Part shown: piece after piece, positions 14,701 through 24,699 of the stretch
Layout of the letters: each line of letters starts with the position of its first letter
Numbering within the stretch: the first letter of the stretch is position 1
Assembly (NCBI RefSeq): GCF_036370855.1
Contig: NC_088113.1
Location: 15,396,501-15,460,500 of the forward strand
Origin: Dromaius novaehollandiae
Lineage: Eukaryota > Chordata > Aves > Casuariiformes > Dromaiidae
Direction: 5' to 3'
DNA length: 64,000 bases
Notes under the pieces: generated by a model
Told to the model about the DNA's origin: nothing
Databases searched by the model: none
What the model saw: the letters and a program-made list of their open reading frames with translations, nothing else
Position numbers and translations under genes: made by a program

Positions 14701-17700
14701 ATTTCATACTTTCCTTGCTGAACTGGACCCAGAACTCTTTCCCTTCAATTAGCTTTCCAAGTACTTCTGTTTGTGCTAAAATTCACACCTCCACACTGCC
14801 TTCCTGTTTGTTCTGAGTAGGCTATTGTACTAAACATTAATAACTCCAACACTGGATTGTACAAACTGGTATCACCCCTGAAAATACCACCTGGCAGATA
14901 TTTTCTACCTAAAAGAGGAAAACTGTAATGTCTTTATTAATTCACCAATGTAAGGCTTAGAAAAAAACAAACAAGTTGCTGCTGGCTCAGCATTAAGGGG
15001 TTAACATTCTAGCCTGTACACTGCTTTTTACTCTCAGTCCTTTACGGCAACGTGATATGTAATACTCGACTAAAGATAACTCCACTGAGATTCCTTAAAA
15101 GGAAGTATCTTACCCAGCGTGAATAGCCCTTACCACATTTAGGGCATTCATAAACTGTAGGTTTAAAATTGGAATCGTGGTGCTTCCTAAAGTGAACAGT
15201 GAGAAGCTGCTTTCGTCGAAAGCTTTTGCCGCAGCACAAGCAAGTAAAGGGCTTCTCACCAGTATGGGTTCGTTTATGCACAAGTAAGCATCGTTCCTGA
15301 AACAAAAAAGTATTTGTAATATAACTATCCAACTTGGTGACAAGTTCAAAAAACACACACACACACAGAAGTACAAGGATGTTGCACAGGCTCCTTAATT
15401 ATCCTTCACTGTAAAGAGATGCCAAAGAATATGTTAGGTTAATGCCTACTGACTAGTAGGTCAGAGTTTTTCCTCCTAACTTTATTAAGGTTAGCAAAGA
15501 AGATAATCAGGACCAAAGGCAGAAGATAAGAGGCAATAAGATCAAATTTAAGTTTTCTAATTTTTTCAGGTCAGGATGAAATCAAGTGAGGGATGTCTGG
15601 AATAAAACGAAATTCTCTTCTATAAAAGTGAGAGTAAGCACAGAATCAAGAACTGCCTATTTTGAGTGTTTTGAGAGCTCTCAGCATCCCTTCTCCCACT
15701 TTCTGTTGGAAACTTCTCTCCAGTTGAGCTGCTATGCCTCTAAACTTGCAGCAATCCTCTGCTGAAATCCAATCATTTCTCAAAGTTTGGAAACAATGAT
15801 ATCCCAAATATTTTATAGCACTTTTTTCTTTAATAAAAAATTTAGTTCAGACCACATTCTGTGACACTGCTGAAAATTATACTTACAGTACAAATAATTT
15901 GTTCTCATCAAAACGTCACCAAAAAATGACTGCTCTTACTTTACACTCCTAAACAATTCATGTACAAAAGATTTATCAGATAGCCTTAGACGTTTTTCGC
16001 GTTCCAATTTTACTGTTTTTTCGTCAACCATTTATCTTGCAAATAAATATAACTACAGTATTTTATAAAACTGCAGTAACAAAAACTTTTATCTTTTTAA
16101 GGTAAATATATCCCCAAAGCTAACCTTACCTTACCAAAGCATTGATTGAATAAGCAATCATTTTTCAATTAAATACCTGCTTGCATGCATAGCTGCACTG
16201 ATCACATCTGAATCTTTTTTCATTTCTGTGAGTCTTCTTGTGCTGAGTAAGAGCATAGCGCTCATGAAAAGCGGCTTCACAGTAACTGCATTTAACTGCC
16301 ACTGCCATGTAGGAATGCAGATTTCGCAAGTGGACACCTAAACAGTTAGTAAAAGCAATTAATTTTAATGGTGAGTTTTGGATTTCCACAGTTTTGGACA
16401 AGAGTTAGATTGTGCATAGCCCTGAGTATGCACTTGTGCGTATGTGGTACAGTAAAATACAGAAAAGAACCTTCTGTGTTCCTTCTTATAGTGGCAAAAA
16501 CATAGAAAACATACTATTGAACTCATAACCTCAGAAAGCATGGGATTTGGCTCTCTCAAGTTCCAAACAGCCAGTTTCTCAATGCAATTTGACTAACTAA
16601 AGATGCAACAAGACACCATGACTTTCCAGAGAAATTAAGCAGTTTATAAGCTTAAGCCTCATCGATTTCCATGGAAATCGAATTCTTTTGAAAATTCTAG
16701 CAAGTGCCTGTTTTTATCTATATACACAAATAAATGCTACCCAAAGTAGTATTTACAATAACAAAATGATAAATGCAAAAAAGAACAAAGAAATGGTGTA
16801 TATATATAAAAAAAATTGCACTTCTTTCAAATACCAATAGATTTCAATAGGAGCTTTATTTGAAAATATAAATAGATGCTAAAGGCACCTGAAAGCTTTT
16901 TTTTTTTTAGTGTATTGTATCACTTGCAATGTCTCATAACTGTTACAGAACCTCAAAACCATCTTTGGTAGTGATCTAATAAAATTTAGAATTCTAAGGG
17001 TTTTGAATGTTTGAAGCATAGAAAAAACACTGCAGGCAGAATTGATAAAGTCGAACTTAAAAGTTAACTTGCATTTTATTAATTAATGCAATTCCATGTA
17101 TACTTCTAAATTACAAGGACGATGTGCTCAGCAACCAAAAAATGCAGAGCAATTTCAAGCTAAGAGGTAAAAGCTGATTTTGTATATGTAAAAACATGTA
17201 TATACTAAAACATTCAATTTATTTTAGTTTCTCACATAGCTATACAGATATTCATATATTAACTAGAGCTGAGAAGGAAACAGAACGTGAGAACTGAAAT
17301 GGCTTCATACAGATCTGCTCCATTTTCTGCAGCTTTAAGAATAAATTCGGCAATACATGAATGTAGATTTTTGTTAGGTACCTTCTTACTGGGAAACAGA
17401 AAGTCACAATGCCACAGGTATTAAGCAAAGAAAGCTAAAGATTTGATACTTCACATTTTAAACATAAAAAAAGGATCAACCACAAGATGTCACCACATCT
17501 CCTTGCAGAAGGAAGTAACCTTTAAATCAATGAATATATTTTCTCTGGAGATATTCTGCAATGATATAAAGTCAAATATAGCATATTTGGTATCGGTATA
17601 CACAGTAAAAATTAGATACAGCTTTCACCCCTAATTATCTCTAATTTCATTTTCAATTTTTTCTTTAAACTCACCCAAGTCACTTTTTCTTGCAATAAAT

Positions 17701-20700
17701 GTACTACAATGTGGACATTGGTATTTTGGCACATTTTCACCATGCTTTTGTAATATATGAATTTTCATGGTACCACTTTGAGTGAATCTGGCCTGGCAAA
17801 CATAACATTCATACGGTTTTTCACCTATGAAAATCAAAAAATTATATATACTTAGAAACGCTTCCCTCCATAATTGATGCAAATGCAAAATTCCCATAGA
17901 CCAACATCTACATTTTAACAGCGTCGGTCTCCAGGCCCACCAAAATCTTATTGTTAGCAGACAATGCACAAAAGGCTAAACAAGTTTACATAGCTGATTA
18001 TCATGCAAGATCTTAGGTCTCCAGTAGCTGTGAGTCAAACTAACAAAGCATAAAGCCATTAATATAATTCTAAATTATTAATCATAATTTATTTTAATAA
18101 TCGTTTATTCTGTCCTGAATATTTTATAAAAAATACTGTTGATCAAATGTGCAAGAAGAAGGGTTGAACAGCTGTAAACACCATATAATAAAGAAGTGAT
18201 GCAACACAAGCCACTGATAATGGGGGAAGGTAACTTCTTTTCTTACCTTTCTTCCCCATAATGTTTCCCATGTTTTTACTCAAAATCATAAATGAAAAAC
18301 TGCCTATTGCATTTTAGAGTCTGAAATTAGGTCACTCTAAAGTAATTGGTAAACCTATGAATTTTAAAGACATACAAGGGACATAGGATTGATTACATCA
18401 CGAAGTCCTACCTGAATGAGTTATCATGTGTCTTTTCAGTTTACATGTATCTTTGCTAGCATAACTGCAAAGGTAACAGGCATAAGGACGCTCTCCTGTA
18501 TGTGAGCGAATGTGTCGCTTCAGTTTGCTTGCCTAGCATAAAAATAAGAAATTTTCTGCAATAACATTTATATTACAAAAGCCCAATCAATTAAAATGTA
18601 TGCAATTTTACAAAATAATTCTATTGCAATTTCAAATATTATATCAATCCCAGAACTAGTCCACTTCCCAATTTTCCTGCATAATCAGACTTCTGTGTTT
18701 TTAGTTAGGTAACTTCCCATCTAGCTTCTTGCTTCCATCTCTAACACTGACATTAAGAAAAGGAGAAACTTCACAATGAGAACATGAAGGCTACAATTTC
18801 TAAATGAGCGAAATGGGATACCTACCACCTTCAGGCTACTTTGATAAGCCAAACTTAAAACACTTTGAAAATACTCAGGAAAAATAAACAAAAGCCAAAA
18901 CTCACTAATCAAAGTATTTATTCATCTTCAAATCCTAATGAAGCAATCTCATTACAAAAGTTTAATTCATTTTTCAGTTGTTTATTGTTCTTGTGATACG
19001 TTCTATACAAACACTGTAGGTATGCAACCTAAAACTAGGATTTCCTAATGTTGAATTCCTCCACTTATAAACATACTTTATGAACTCACTGCTAGATCCA
19101 TTCAAATCAGCAACACTGTTCACTTGAATAAAATTAAGCATGATTGCCAATTTTGCCATACAAAAGTCAAACCAATTTTGCCATACAAAAGTCAAACCAT
19201 ATGCATGGTATTATTAGGGGGCTCCTCAAGCTCTCCTTATTCAGGCAAAGCTTACAGAAGTATCAGTGAAAGTTCTGCAACAGCAATGAGTGCTGAATAA
19301 TTCCTTACCTCAACAAAGGAAAGAATAGAGCAACGTAAACTGAGAAGGTTTTTAAAGATAAAAGTTATTCAAAATCTAATTGGCAACATGAGGTGTCTAG
19401 AATAAAGTTCAGGCTGGCCTACAGCTTTAGATCTGGATGCAGCATGTAAAAACGTAGATACTGATTATCTACTGATACAACCATGACAGTGACACATTCA
19501 GTCATAGGTGCATGACCGAAAACTTATTTTTTCCCAGTGAACCTTTAGGCAGTTTCTAATTTTTTTATTTCCAGATTAAGAAAATTCCAATCATGTAACA
19601 AAAACAAACATCAAGCACATAAACATTATACATTAGCTTCATTTTACTTTGCCAGTCTTCTTGTCTACGGTATATTCAGTGAAATGCAAAAAGAAAACCA
19701 AGTATCTTTTTGTAGGATCAAGTTAAGATGAATACATTATCTAGCAGCAGTTTTAGTACATTAAAAAAGAAAAAGGTCCTTAGAAGGGAGCTAATTTTTA
19801 AAAGCTAAATAAATCCACAAGTACTAATTTCATATAATTCATTTATAAATTTTACTATATGGACAAAGTAAGGAATTCAGACTGCTTTTTTCCTTTTCTG
19901 AGGGGAGATAGGGAAGAAAAGATCTGCATAAAACATGAAAGGCGTACCTTCACAAAGTTTTATTTATCTGATATCATACAATAATTCTGCAATAACATAC
20001 TAGAAGAATGGAATTCAATACTTCAGTGTGGTCCACAGGCCATTAGCAGAACCTTGGCCTTCACCTTGAGGCTACTAGATACATGGGCCACTGATTCCTG
20101 GGATCCCACAGAGCTCCCTGCTTTGCCTTCAACACACTTTGGTCCTCCTTCAAAGTATGAATGTACTGCAGCAACCATAAGCTTGGCCATTCCTCCCAAC
20201 TCAGCAAAAACACATACTTCCACATCACCATGGTGACTTTCACCAGTACAACTCAAGCAAGCTAAATATTAATACTGTAGCTTGACAACTGCCATTACCT
20301 CTCTAATTTACTGAACTGATCTCAGATATGAACTTGACAACAAACAAGGACAATACAGGCAGCATGATACATGCACAGGTAGGTCCCAATTCAGCAAAAA
20401 GTTCAAGGTTAACAGTCTAGCAAAAACACTATGACCTCACAGTATATTGAAATCTTAGTATCTGAAAGTCTATAAACCCTCCCAAAAGATTCAGTAATGC
20501 TGCACTTACTTCTACGCTAGAATATTTACATATTGAACACTTGAAAGGTTTTTCTAAAGTATGCTTGTAACGCCTGTGTCGTGCAAGCTCACCACTGGTC
20601 ACAAATGCCATATCACAGTCACTGCATTTATATGGTCTGGTCCCTGTAAAAATATACCAAATCTTAGATTTTTATTTAAAAACACAACAATGCATTTTTT

Positions 20701-23700
20701 CAAATAAGCATGCACAATTTTTCTTATATATAAAAATTTAGGATCTCAGAAATTGTTATAGACAATAAGTATACATCCTAGGTTTATTATAAACACAAGG
20801 TTAATCAATTTGCTTCATATAGTTAAATAACAAAAGAGGAAAAAAATGAGATAGAACATATCACGTATGTAGGAATCGGTACCAACTGAAATCTATATTC
20901 AGTTGAAAAATTTTGTATAATGATACCTAATAAGATAAATGCATACCTACAGAGAGAGTTAATAACTGTAAATCACGTGTGTTCAGTGTGGAACTCCCAG
21001 TGAAATCAGTGAAAGTTCTGAGCACAGAATGATGACTGAACATGACCCTTAAGACAAAGTCACCTGTCTATTAAATTTTGCAGGTAATATGCAACAGTAA
21101 AGTGTTCTCATACATTAGTTACCTGTATGTGCATTCACATGGTTACGCAGGAGAGTAGCTGTACGAAAAGCCTTGAGACACAGGTGACACACATGACGTT
21201 TTTCATCAGAATGGATTTTCACATGACGGTTAAGACTTGATATTCTGAGTGAGGTGAACGCGCACAAATCACAGTTGAAAACTGCTGTGAGAACAAAATC
21301 ACGTTTAGATCATATGAGCCACAAAATGACTTTACTTTTTCAAAAATAGCACCAATTTCAATATAGTTCCTCTAGTCTGGGTAAAACTACTTCACACTTC
21401 TACAATACCTTTAATAGAAGAACTTCAAAATGCATTATAAAAAAGTCAAGTTGTTAGACAGGAATTATTATACCTATTTAAGACTGAAGTGATTCATCCA
21501 AAAATAGTGCAATGAGTTAGTGATACAGCTTAGAACCTAATCCCCGGAAACCTAACTCCTAGTCTAGCTCTCACCTCCAAGACAGGAGGAAACTTCCTCT
21601 CTTGATGGTATTAGTATTTGGCTCATCGGGACCTATGCTACACACTTCCTGATGTCAACTGTGTAACTAGTATTAATTAAGCTTGCTCAAAGAACTGGAA
21701 ATGGCAGGTTAAGATATCATCAGTTTTCTTGTAGGCCTGAATCCATAAAATATAAGTAAAACTTATTATGATGGATGAAGCTTCTTTAAAATTATTAGCT
21801 GAATTTGAGGAAAGATAGATCAATTCCTTGAAGAAGTCAAGGAAGAGAGTTATGCTCCTTTCTGGATTTCGTAACATTTCCAAACTCGTATCACAGCAAT
21901 AATGAATTTCTTTAGACAGTAACAAGTTAAGAGGAAATATGACAGACTTTCATTTTTGAAGATTCAGAACTGCCAAATGGCAAATACTGTCATATTTGAA
22001 GAGCCTTTCCAGAACAGCCATCTCAGCTCCCAAGTGCACTTTCTGTAGTGATTTTCATGCTGAGACCAAAATGTATTTTATACAGTGCTTCATACTGCAC
22101 AGAGATGTGCGGCTAACACTTCAATAACAGCAAACGAAAACACTTTATTTTTATTTATTCATTATGGATTCATGCTCATACAATAGTTAGCTTTGTTAAA
22201 GCTGCTCAAATGTGTTTCCTATAAACACAGTGACTAAAACAAGGGATATTAACAACTGGTACAATATCCATATTATGGCACATGCATTTGTAGATTCTTC
22301 AACTCTACTGATGTCATCCAGCTTTTACAGCACACAGTTTCTTGAGAAAGTCACGCCTCTATTCCCTTCTAAGTCAAACCCTAACTCCTGCAACATACTT
22401 CTGTGTTTCTTAAATCACCTATTTTCTGTCACTTCTATTTAGATTCTGGTAGATACCTTGATGACAGGCATCGATATTTACCTACCACTGTTTCTCAGCC
22501 TGCAGCTTGGAATCATTCTAAGCTCATCCACAAGCCCCTGAACATGCACATTTTGAAATGGAATGAAGGGACTAAGAAAGACTAAATACTTTATTAGGTT
22601 TATTCAAAGGCATTTATATACAATATTGACATTGAAAGCTCCCTGGAGGTTTGAAGTATTGTATACTGTTCAAAAGACCATTAATTTCTAAACACTATTC
22701 AAAATCTCTCTCCTGAACACTACACAGATGACATCAAACTGAGTATCTTCCTCACTTAGGACTGAAGGGTATTATTCCTTCTTCCAAATTTCCATTAAAA
22801 ATGAGATTTAAGCTAATCTAAACCTAACAATAAACACTGTGAAAGTTTCCTATAACATTTCAACTTTACTTATAAATCTAATCTAAAATATGCTATCTAA
22901 AAATAAACTACAAATATTATGCAGTCAACTTTTTACCTTTTTTCTGACATGAAGTGCTAATTTGAGGTTTTAGAGACTTGGGACTTTTGGTAACAGCTTG
23001 TTCTGATGGATTCACATATTCCTGTTGTTTGTGTTTATTGCATGAAACCAACAAATCACCACTGGCTTTACAGTCCAGGCTCTTTGCTTCCCCAACACTG
23101 AAAAGTTCCTTTTCTCCTCCCTCTTCAGATGGAGTTAGTGGCTGGACCTTATTTTCAAGTGCGATGACATCTTTATCTCCGTCAAGCTATTTAGAAAAGA
23201 AAAAAGAAAAAAGTTTACAGCTCTCCTAATCAAAACTAGTCAGAAAACATCCAAGCTACCAACAAGAAGCAAGCTACTAACTCACTTTGATTTTCAGTCT
23301 AAATGTGATGGACAGCACTGCAACTAAAGTTCGCATTTAACGTGCAGCAGCCTAAATGGAGGATGAGCAATCTGTAAAATTGAGCCCTAAGTCTTCAAAA
23401 TTTTATATCAAATTTCATAGCATCTTTTTGACACTACAGCACTCAGAACATAGAAACTTACATCCTGAAATATTTTTTAAACATTTTAAATTTAATTCCA
23501 ACATATTTATCTTTTAAAATGAAAGGCCAAAGAAAATATGTTCTTAATTTTTTTTTTAACCAAACTAATAAAGGACTTGGGCAGCCAGCTTGTAATGTCC
23601 ATGTGTTGTTCTTGGTCATATGGCAATTAATAACATCCTGGTACTTTTCCGCATTAGATAAGTTTGAATACGATCATACCTCTGAAAATATAGAGTGGCA

Positions 23701-24699
23701 GATGACTTTTAAAAGGGGAAATATGCTTTTTTCTTTAAAATAAAACCAACAGCACAGTATTAATACCAAGATTTGCATGTCCTTTCAATACAATGCACGT
23801 TAAATGAAACCATGGTATGCATCCAGCTTTGACAACAATCACTGCTGTATTGTACTGATGTAGGAGAACAAGGAAAATTGTCCAACGCTACTTAACAGAT
23901 CTATGCTGTCAAACACAAATAGTACAGAACTAGCAAGTAATGAATTGAATTAAAAACTTGTCATAATAGGGTTAATAGTCTAGGAAGGTTAAATCTTTGG
24001 TTTGCTTTTTTAAATATAGGATGAAAATTCTAAAAAGCTGTATGAAGAATTTGATATTTAAGTCCAATTAACTTGAACGCTTAGGCAAAATAATATTAAA
24101 ATCAGAACCGTATCAGTACGACACTACTAGCTAACAGCTATTATATCAGTCTTCACCATACGCAGAATTTATACCTCAATCAGTAGCATGTCTACCGGGC
24201 TCTCTGGTGACTTGCTTTCTAAATTCTTTGCTTGCATTCTTTCTTGCAAAATACTACTCTGGATCACCTCCAGGTCATAAAACACGCAGACCCCTTCCTG
24301 TACGCTCAGGGCCACACCTGCAGGCAGGTCCTGGAGAAGACCGTGCCCCTGCTGCACCACCACCAGAGGCTGCAGGAGGCCGGCCCCGTCCCACGCCCCC
24401 GCGCGCTCCCCATTCTGCGGCGGCATGCTTAGCTGATGCTCCCCCTGGAAGGCGTCTTCCCCCGCCTCCAGATGCACTGTCTGTAATGTCAGCAACTGCT
24501 TTTCGCCCTCTTCGGGGGGCAGGGACCACTCTGGGGGGTCACCTCCTCCATCCAGCGCGGTGACTCCAGCACCGCAGTCACAGGCACTGCTCTCCTCCTT
24601 CACCCAGGCTACCCTGTCCTCGTCGTCCTCTTCTCCCGTACCCTTGATTTTGGTGAAAGGCTCCACCAGCCCGAAGGCCGCATCCATTGCTGAGCCAAC
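11578..24699 (-). CDS. CTCFL: CTCFL (BORIS), CTCF-like 11-zinc-finger DNA-binding protein, complete 649-aa ORF (gene span)
   Basis: This is the paralogue of CTCF, a nuclear protein that binds CTCF-type sites through 11 zinc fingers. Ten coding exons run down the minus strand: 24687-24175, 23186-22937, 21284-21123, 20643-20510, 18532-18412, 17824-17675, 16337-16177, 15296-15114, 14334-14214 and 11922-11768. Every junction is GT-AG and the phases agree throughout, giving 1950 nt with one terminal stop and 649 residues (human about 663). The N-terminal part (1-254) keeps FTKIK, LTLQTVH and VVVQQG motifs. Fingers occupy about 259-568, a basic Lys/Arg stretch about 573-590, and the protein ends in [11 protein letters not shown], the CTCF/CTCFL signature tail. 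BORIS rather than CTCF is indicated by [27 protein letters not shown] and GKGYSRW. Human CTCFL also lies head to head with PCK1. No frameshift or premature stop is seen, so it looks functional. A non-coding first exon in the CpG island is inferred. Confidence 0.96.
11768..11922 (-). CDS. CTCFL: CTCFL coding exon 10 (C-terminal tail and stop)
   Basis: The acceptor TTTTTTGCAAAG lies after a T-rich tract. Phase 1 entry matches the previous exon without needing an extra exon. The exon encodes an acidic tail ending [13 protein letters not shown] and a TAA stop at 11770-11768. Human CTCFL ends TCEMLLNTMDK, so this is the true C terminus. Human has a longer Ala/Glu-rich spacer before this tail; here it is shorter, which may explain much of the length difference. 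Confidence 0.94.
11923..14213 (-). other. CTCFL last intron
   Basis: This 2.3-kb AT-rich intron contains a 17-nt T run at 12193-12209. No additional exon matching the phase or the C-terminal family sequence was seen. I cannot exclude an alternative small exon. Confidence 0.6.
14214..14334 (-). CDS. CTCFL: CTCFL coding exon 9 (end of finger 11, basic segment)
   Basis: The acceptor is ATGCTAACAG and the donor is GAAG|GTAATC. The exon starts [10 protein letters not shown], which closes finger 11 as a C2HC finger (His 564, Cys 568), the form typical of CTCF-family finger 11. A Lys/Arg-rich run including [13 protein letters not shown] follows, a plausible nuclear localisation signal. It exits in phase 1. 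Confidence 0.94.
15114..15296 (-). CDS. CTCFL: CTCFL coding exon 8 (end of finger 9, finger 10, start of finger 11)
   Basis: The acceptor is TTGTTTCAG and the donor is TGG|GTAAGA. The exon completes finger 9 with helix QERCLLV and HKRTH (His 504 and 508), encodes finger 10 [22 protein letters not shown] (516-536) and begins finger 11 at [11 protein letters not shown] (548-558). Finger 9 has Cys in place of the family His at helix +3, and finger 10 has Arg in place of Gln at -1. Zinc ligands are all retained. Confidence 0.95.
15353..15367. repeat. (AC)n microsatellite in a CTCFL intron
   Basis: About seven and a half AC units follow an A run, some 60 bp upstream (in transcript terms) of the exon 8 acceptor. 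It is a short simple repeat of likely variable length. Confidence 0.85.
16177..16337 (-). CDS. CTCFL: CTCFL coding exon 7 (end of finger 7, finger 8, start of finger 9)
   Basis: The acceptor is AACTGTTTAG and the donor is GCAG|GTATTT. The exon completes finger 7 (HLRNLH, 446-451), gives finger 8 [21 protein letters not shown] (460-480), and starts finger 9 at [10 protein letters not shown] (488-497). It is clearly homologous to human BORIS in this region, including ACKQ at the exon end. Confidence 0.96.
16662..16681. repeat. 20-bp perfect palindrome in a CTCFL intron
   Basis: TCGATTTCCATGGAAATCGA reads identically on both strands, with no spacer. It may be a chance sequence or the centre of an old palindromic repeat whose arms carry a CCATTGA-TTCAATGG-type core, variants of which occur elsewhere in the window. 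Confidence 0.85.
17675..17824 (-). CDS. CTCFL: CTCFL coding exon 6 (finger 6 and most of finger 7)
   Basis: The acceptor is TTTTCATAG and the donor is TTGG|GTGAGT. The exon encodes finger 6, CYVC ... HILQKH (residues 400-421) with helix QSGTMKI, and finger 7, CPHC ... (430 onward) with helix RKSDLGV completed downstream. The inter-finger GENVPKYQ is diagnostic of CTCFL over CTCF. Both helices retain the core-reading residues. Confidence 0.96.
18412..18532 (-). CDS. CTCFL: CTCFL coding exon 5 (second half of finger 4, finger 5)
   Basis: The acceptor is ATGCTAG and the donor is TCAG|GTAGGA. The exon completes finger 4 as [11 protein letters not shown] (His at 360 and 364), identical in helix to human BORIS. 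It then encodes finger 5, [21 protein letters not shown] (372-392). Finger 5 has Cys where CTCF and human BORIS have Tyr at helix position +2, and MITH for MRTH. Zinc ligands are intact. Confidence 0.96.
19147..19199. repeat. 25-bp tandem duplication in a CTCFL intron
   Basis: A 25-bp unit (19147-19171, starting CCAATTTTGCCATACA) is followed directly by an exact second copy (19172-19196) and the first bases of a third. The copies are identical, so the duplication is probably young. Confidence 0.93.
20510..20643 (-). CDS. CTCFL: CTCFL coding exon 4 (zinc finger 3 and first half of finger 4)
   Basis: The acceptor is TTTTTACAG and the donor is GAA|GTAAGT. Finger 3 is CSDC ... HRRYKH (residues 315-336) with helix TSGELAR. 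Finger 4 starts [10 protein letters not shown] and is completed by the next exon. Fingers 3-7 form the core-motif reader in CTCF, and this helix differs from CTCF at one outer position only. Confidence 0.96.
21123..21284 (-). CDS. CTCFL: CTCFL coding exon 3 (zinc fingers 1 and 2)
   Basis: The acceptor is TTCTCACAG and the donor is ACAG|GTAACT. The exon encodes finger 1 (CDLC ... HVKIH, residues 259-279) and finger 2 (CHLC ... HVNAH, 287-307), both C2H2 with 12 residues between Cys and His pairs. The recognition helices RISSLNR and TATLLRN match the CTCF/CTCFL family closely. The linker SDEKRHV replaces the usual TSEKPHL-type linker. The exon ends in phase 1 within HTG. Confidence 0.96.
22937..23186 (-). 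CDS. CTCFL: CTCFL coding exon 2 (residues 172-254, linker before the fingers)
   Basis: The acceptor is CTAAATAG after a pyrimidine-rich tract, and the donor is AAAG|GTAAAA. The exon is open in the required frame (phase 0 in, phase 1 out) and encodes an acidic then Lys-rich segment beginning [13 protein letters not shown] and ending STSCQKK. Sequence similarity to mammals is low here, as expected for this fast-evolving linker. Its identity rests on position, phase and lack of stops. Confidence 0.88.
24175..24687 (-). CDS. CTCFL: CTCFL coding exon 1 (start codon, residues 1-171)
   Basis: The ATG at 24687-24685 has G at -3 and +4. It lies 12 nt inside an exon whose acceptor (CGACAG, preceded by a long pyrimidine tract) places the exon start at 24699. 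The exon encodes an acidic N-terminal domain. FTKIK is near residue 11, [10 protein letters not shown] near 66 and [20 protein letters not shown] near 107, all recognisable from mammalian CTCFL. The donor is GAG|GTATAA, phase 0. This exon is markedly GC-rich, unlike the AT-rich zinc-finger exons, because it lies at the edge of the CpG island; open frames on its other strand are shadows. Confidence 0.95.

Noticed and set aside
11768-24687. Reading the zinc-finger gene as CTCF itself
   Set aside because: The inter-finger sequence [12 protein letters not shown], the N-terminal LTLQTVH context, the MLLNMMDK tail and the PCK1 neighbour fit CTCFL, not CTCF.
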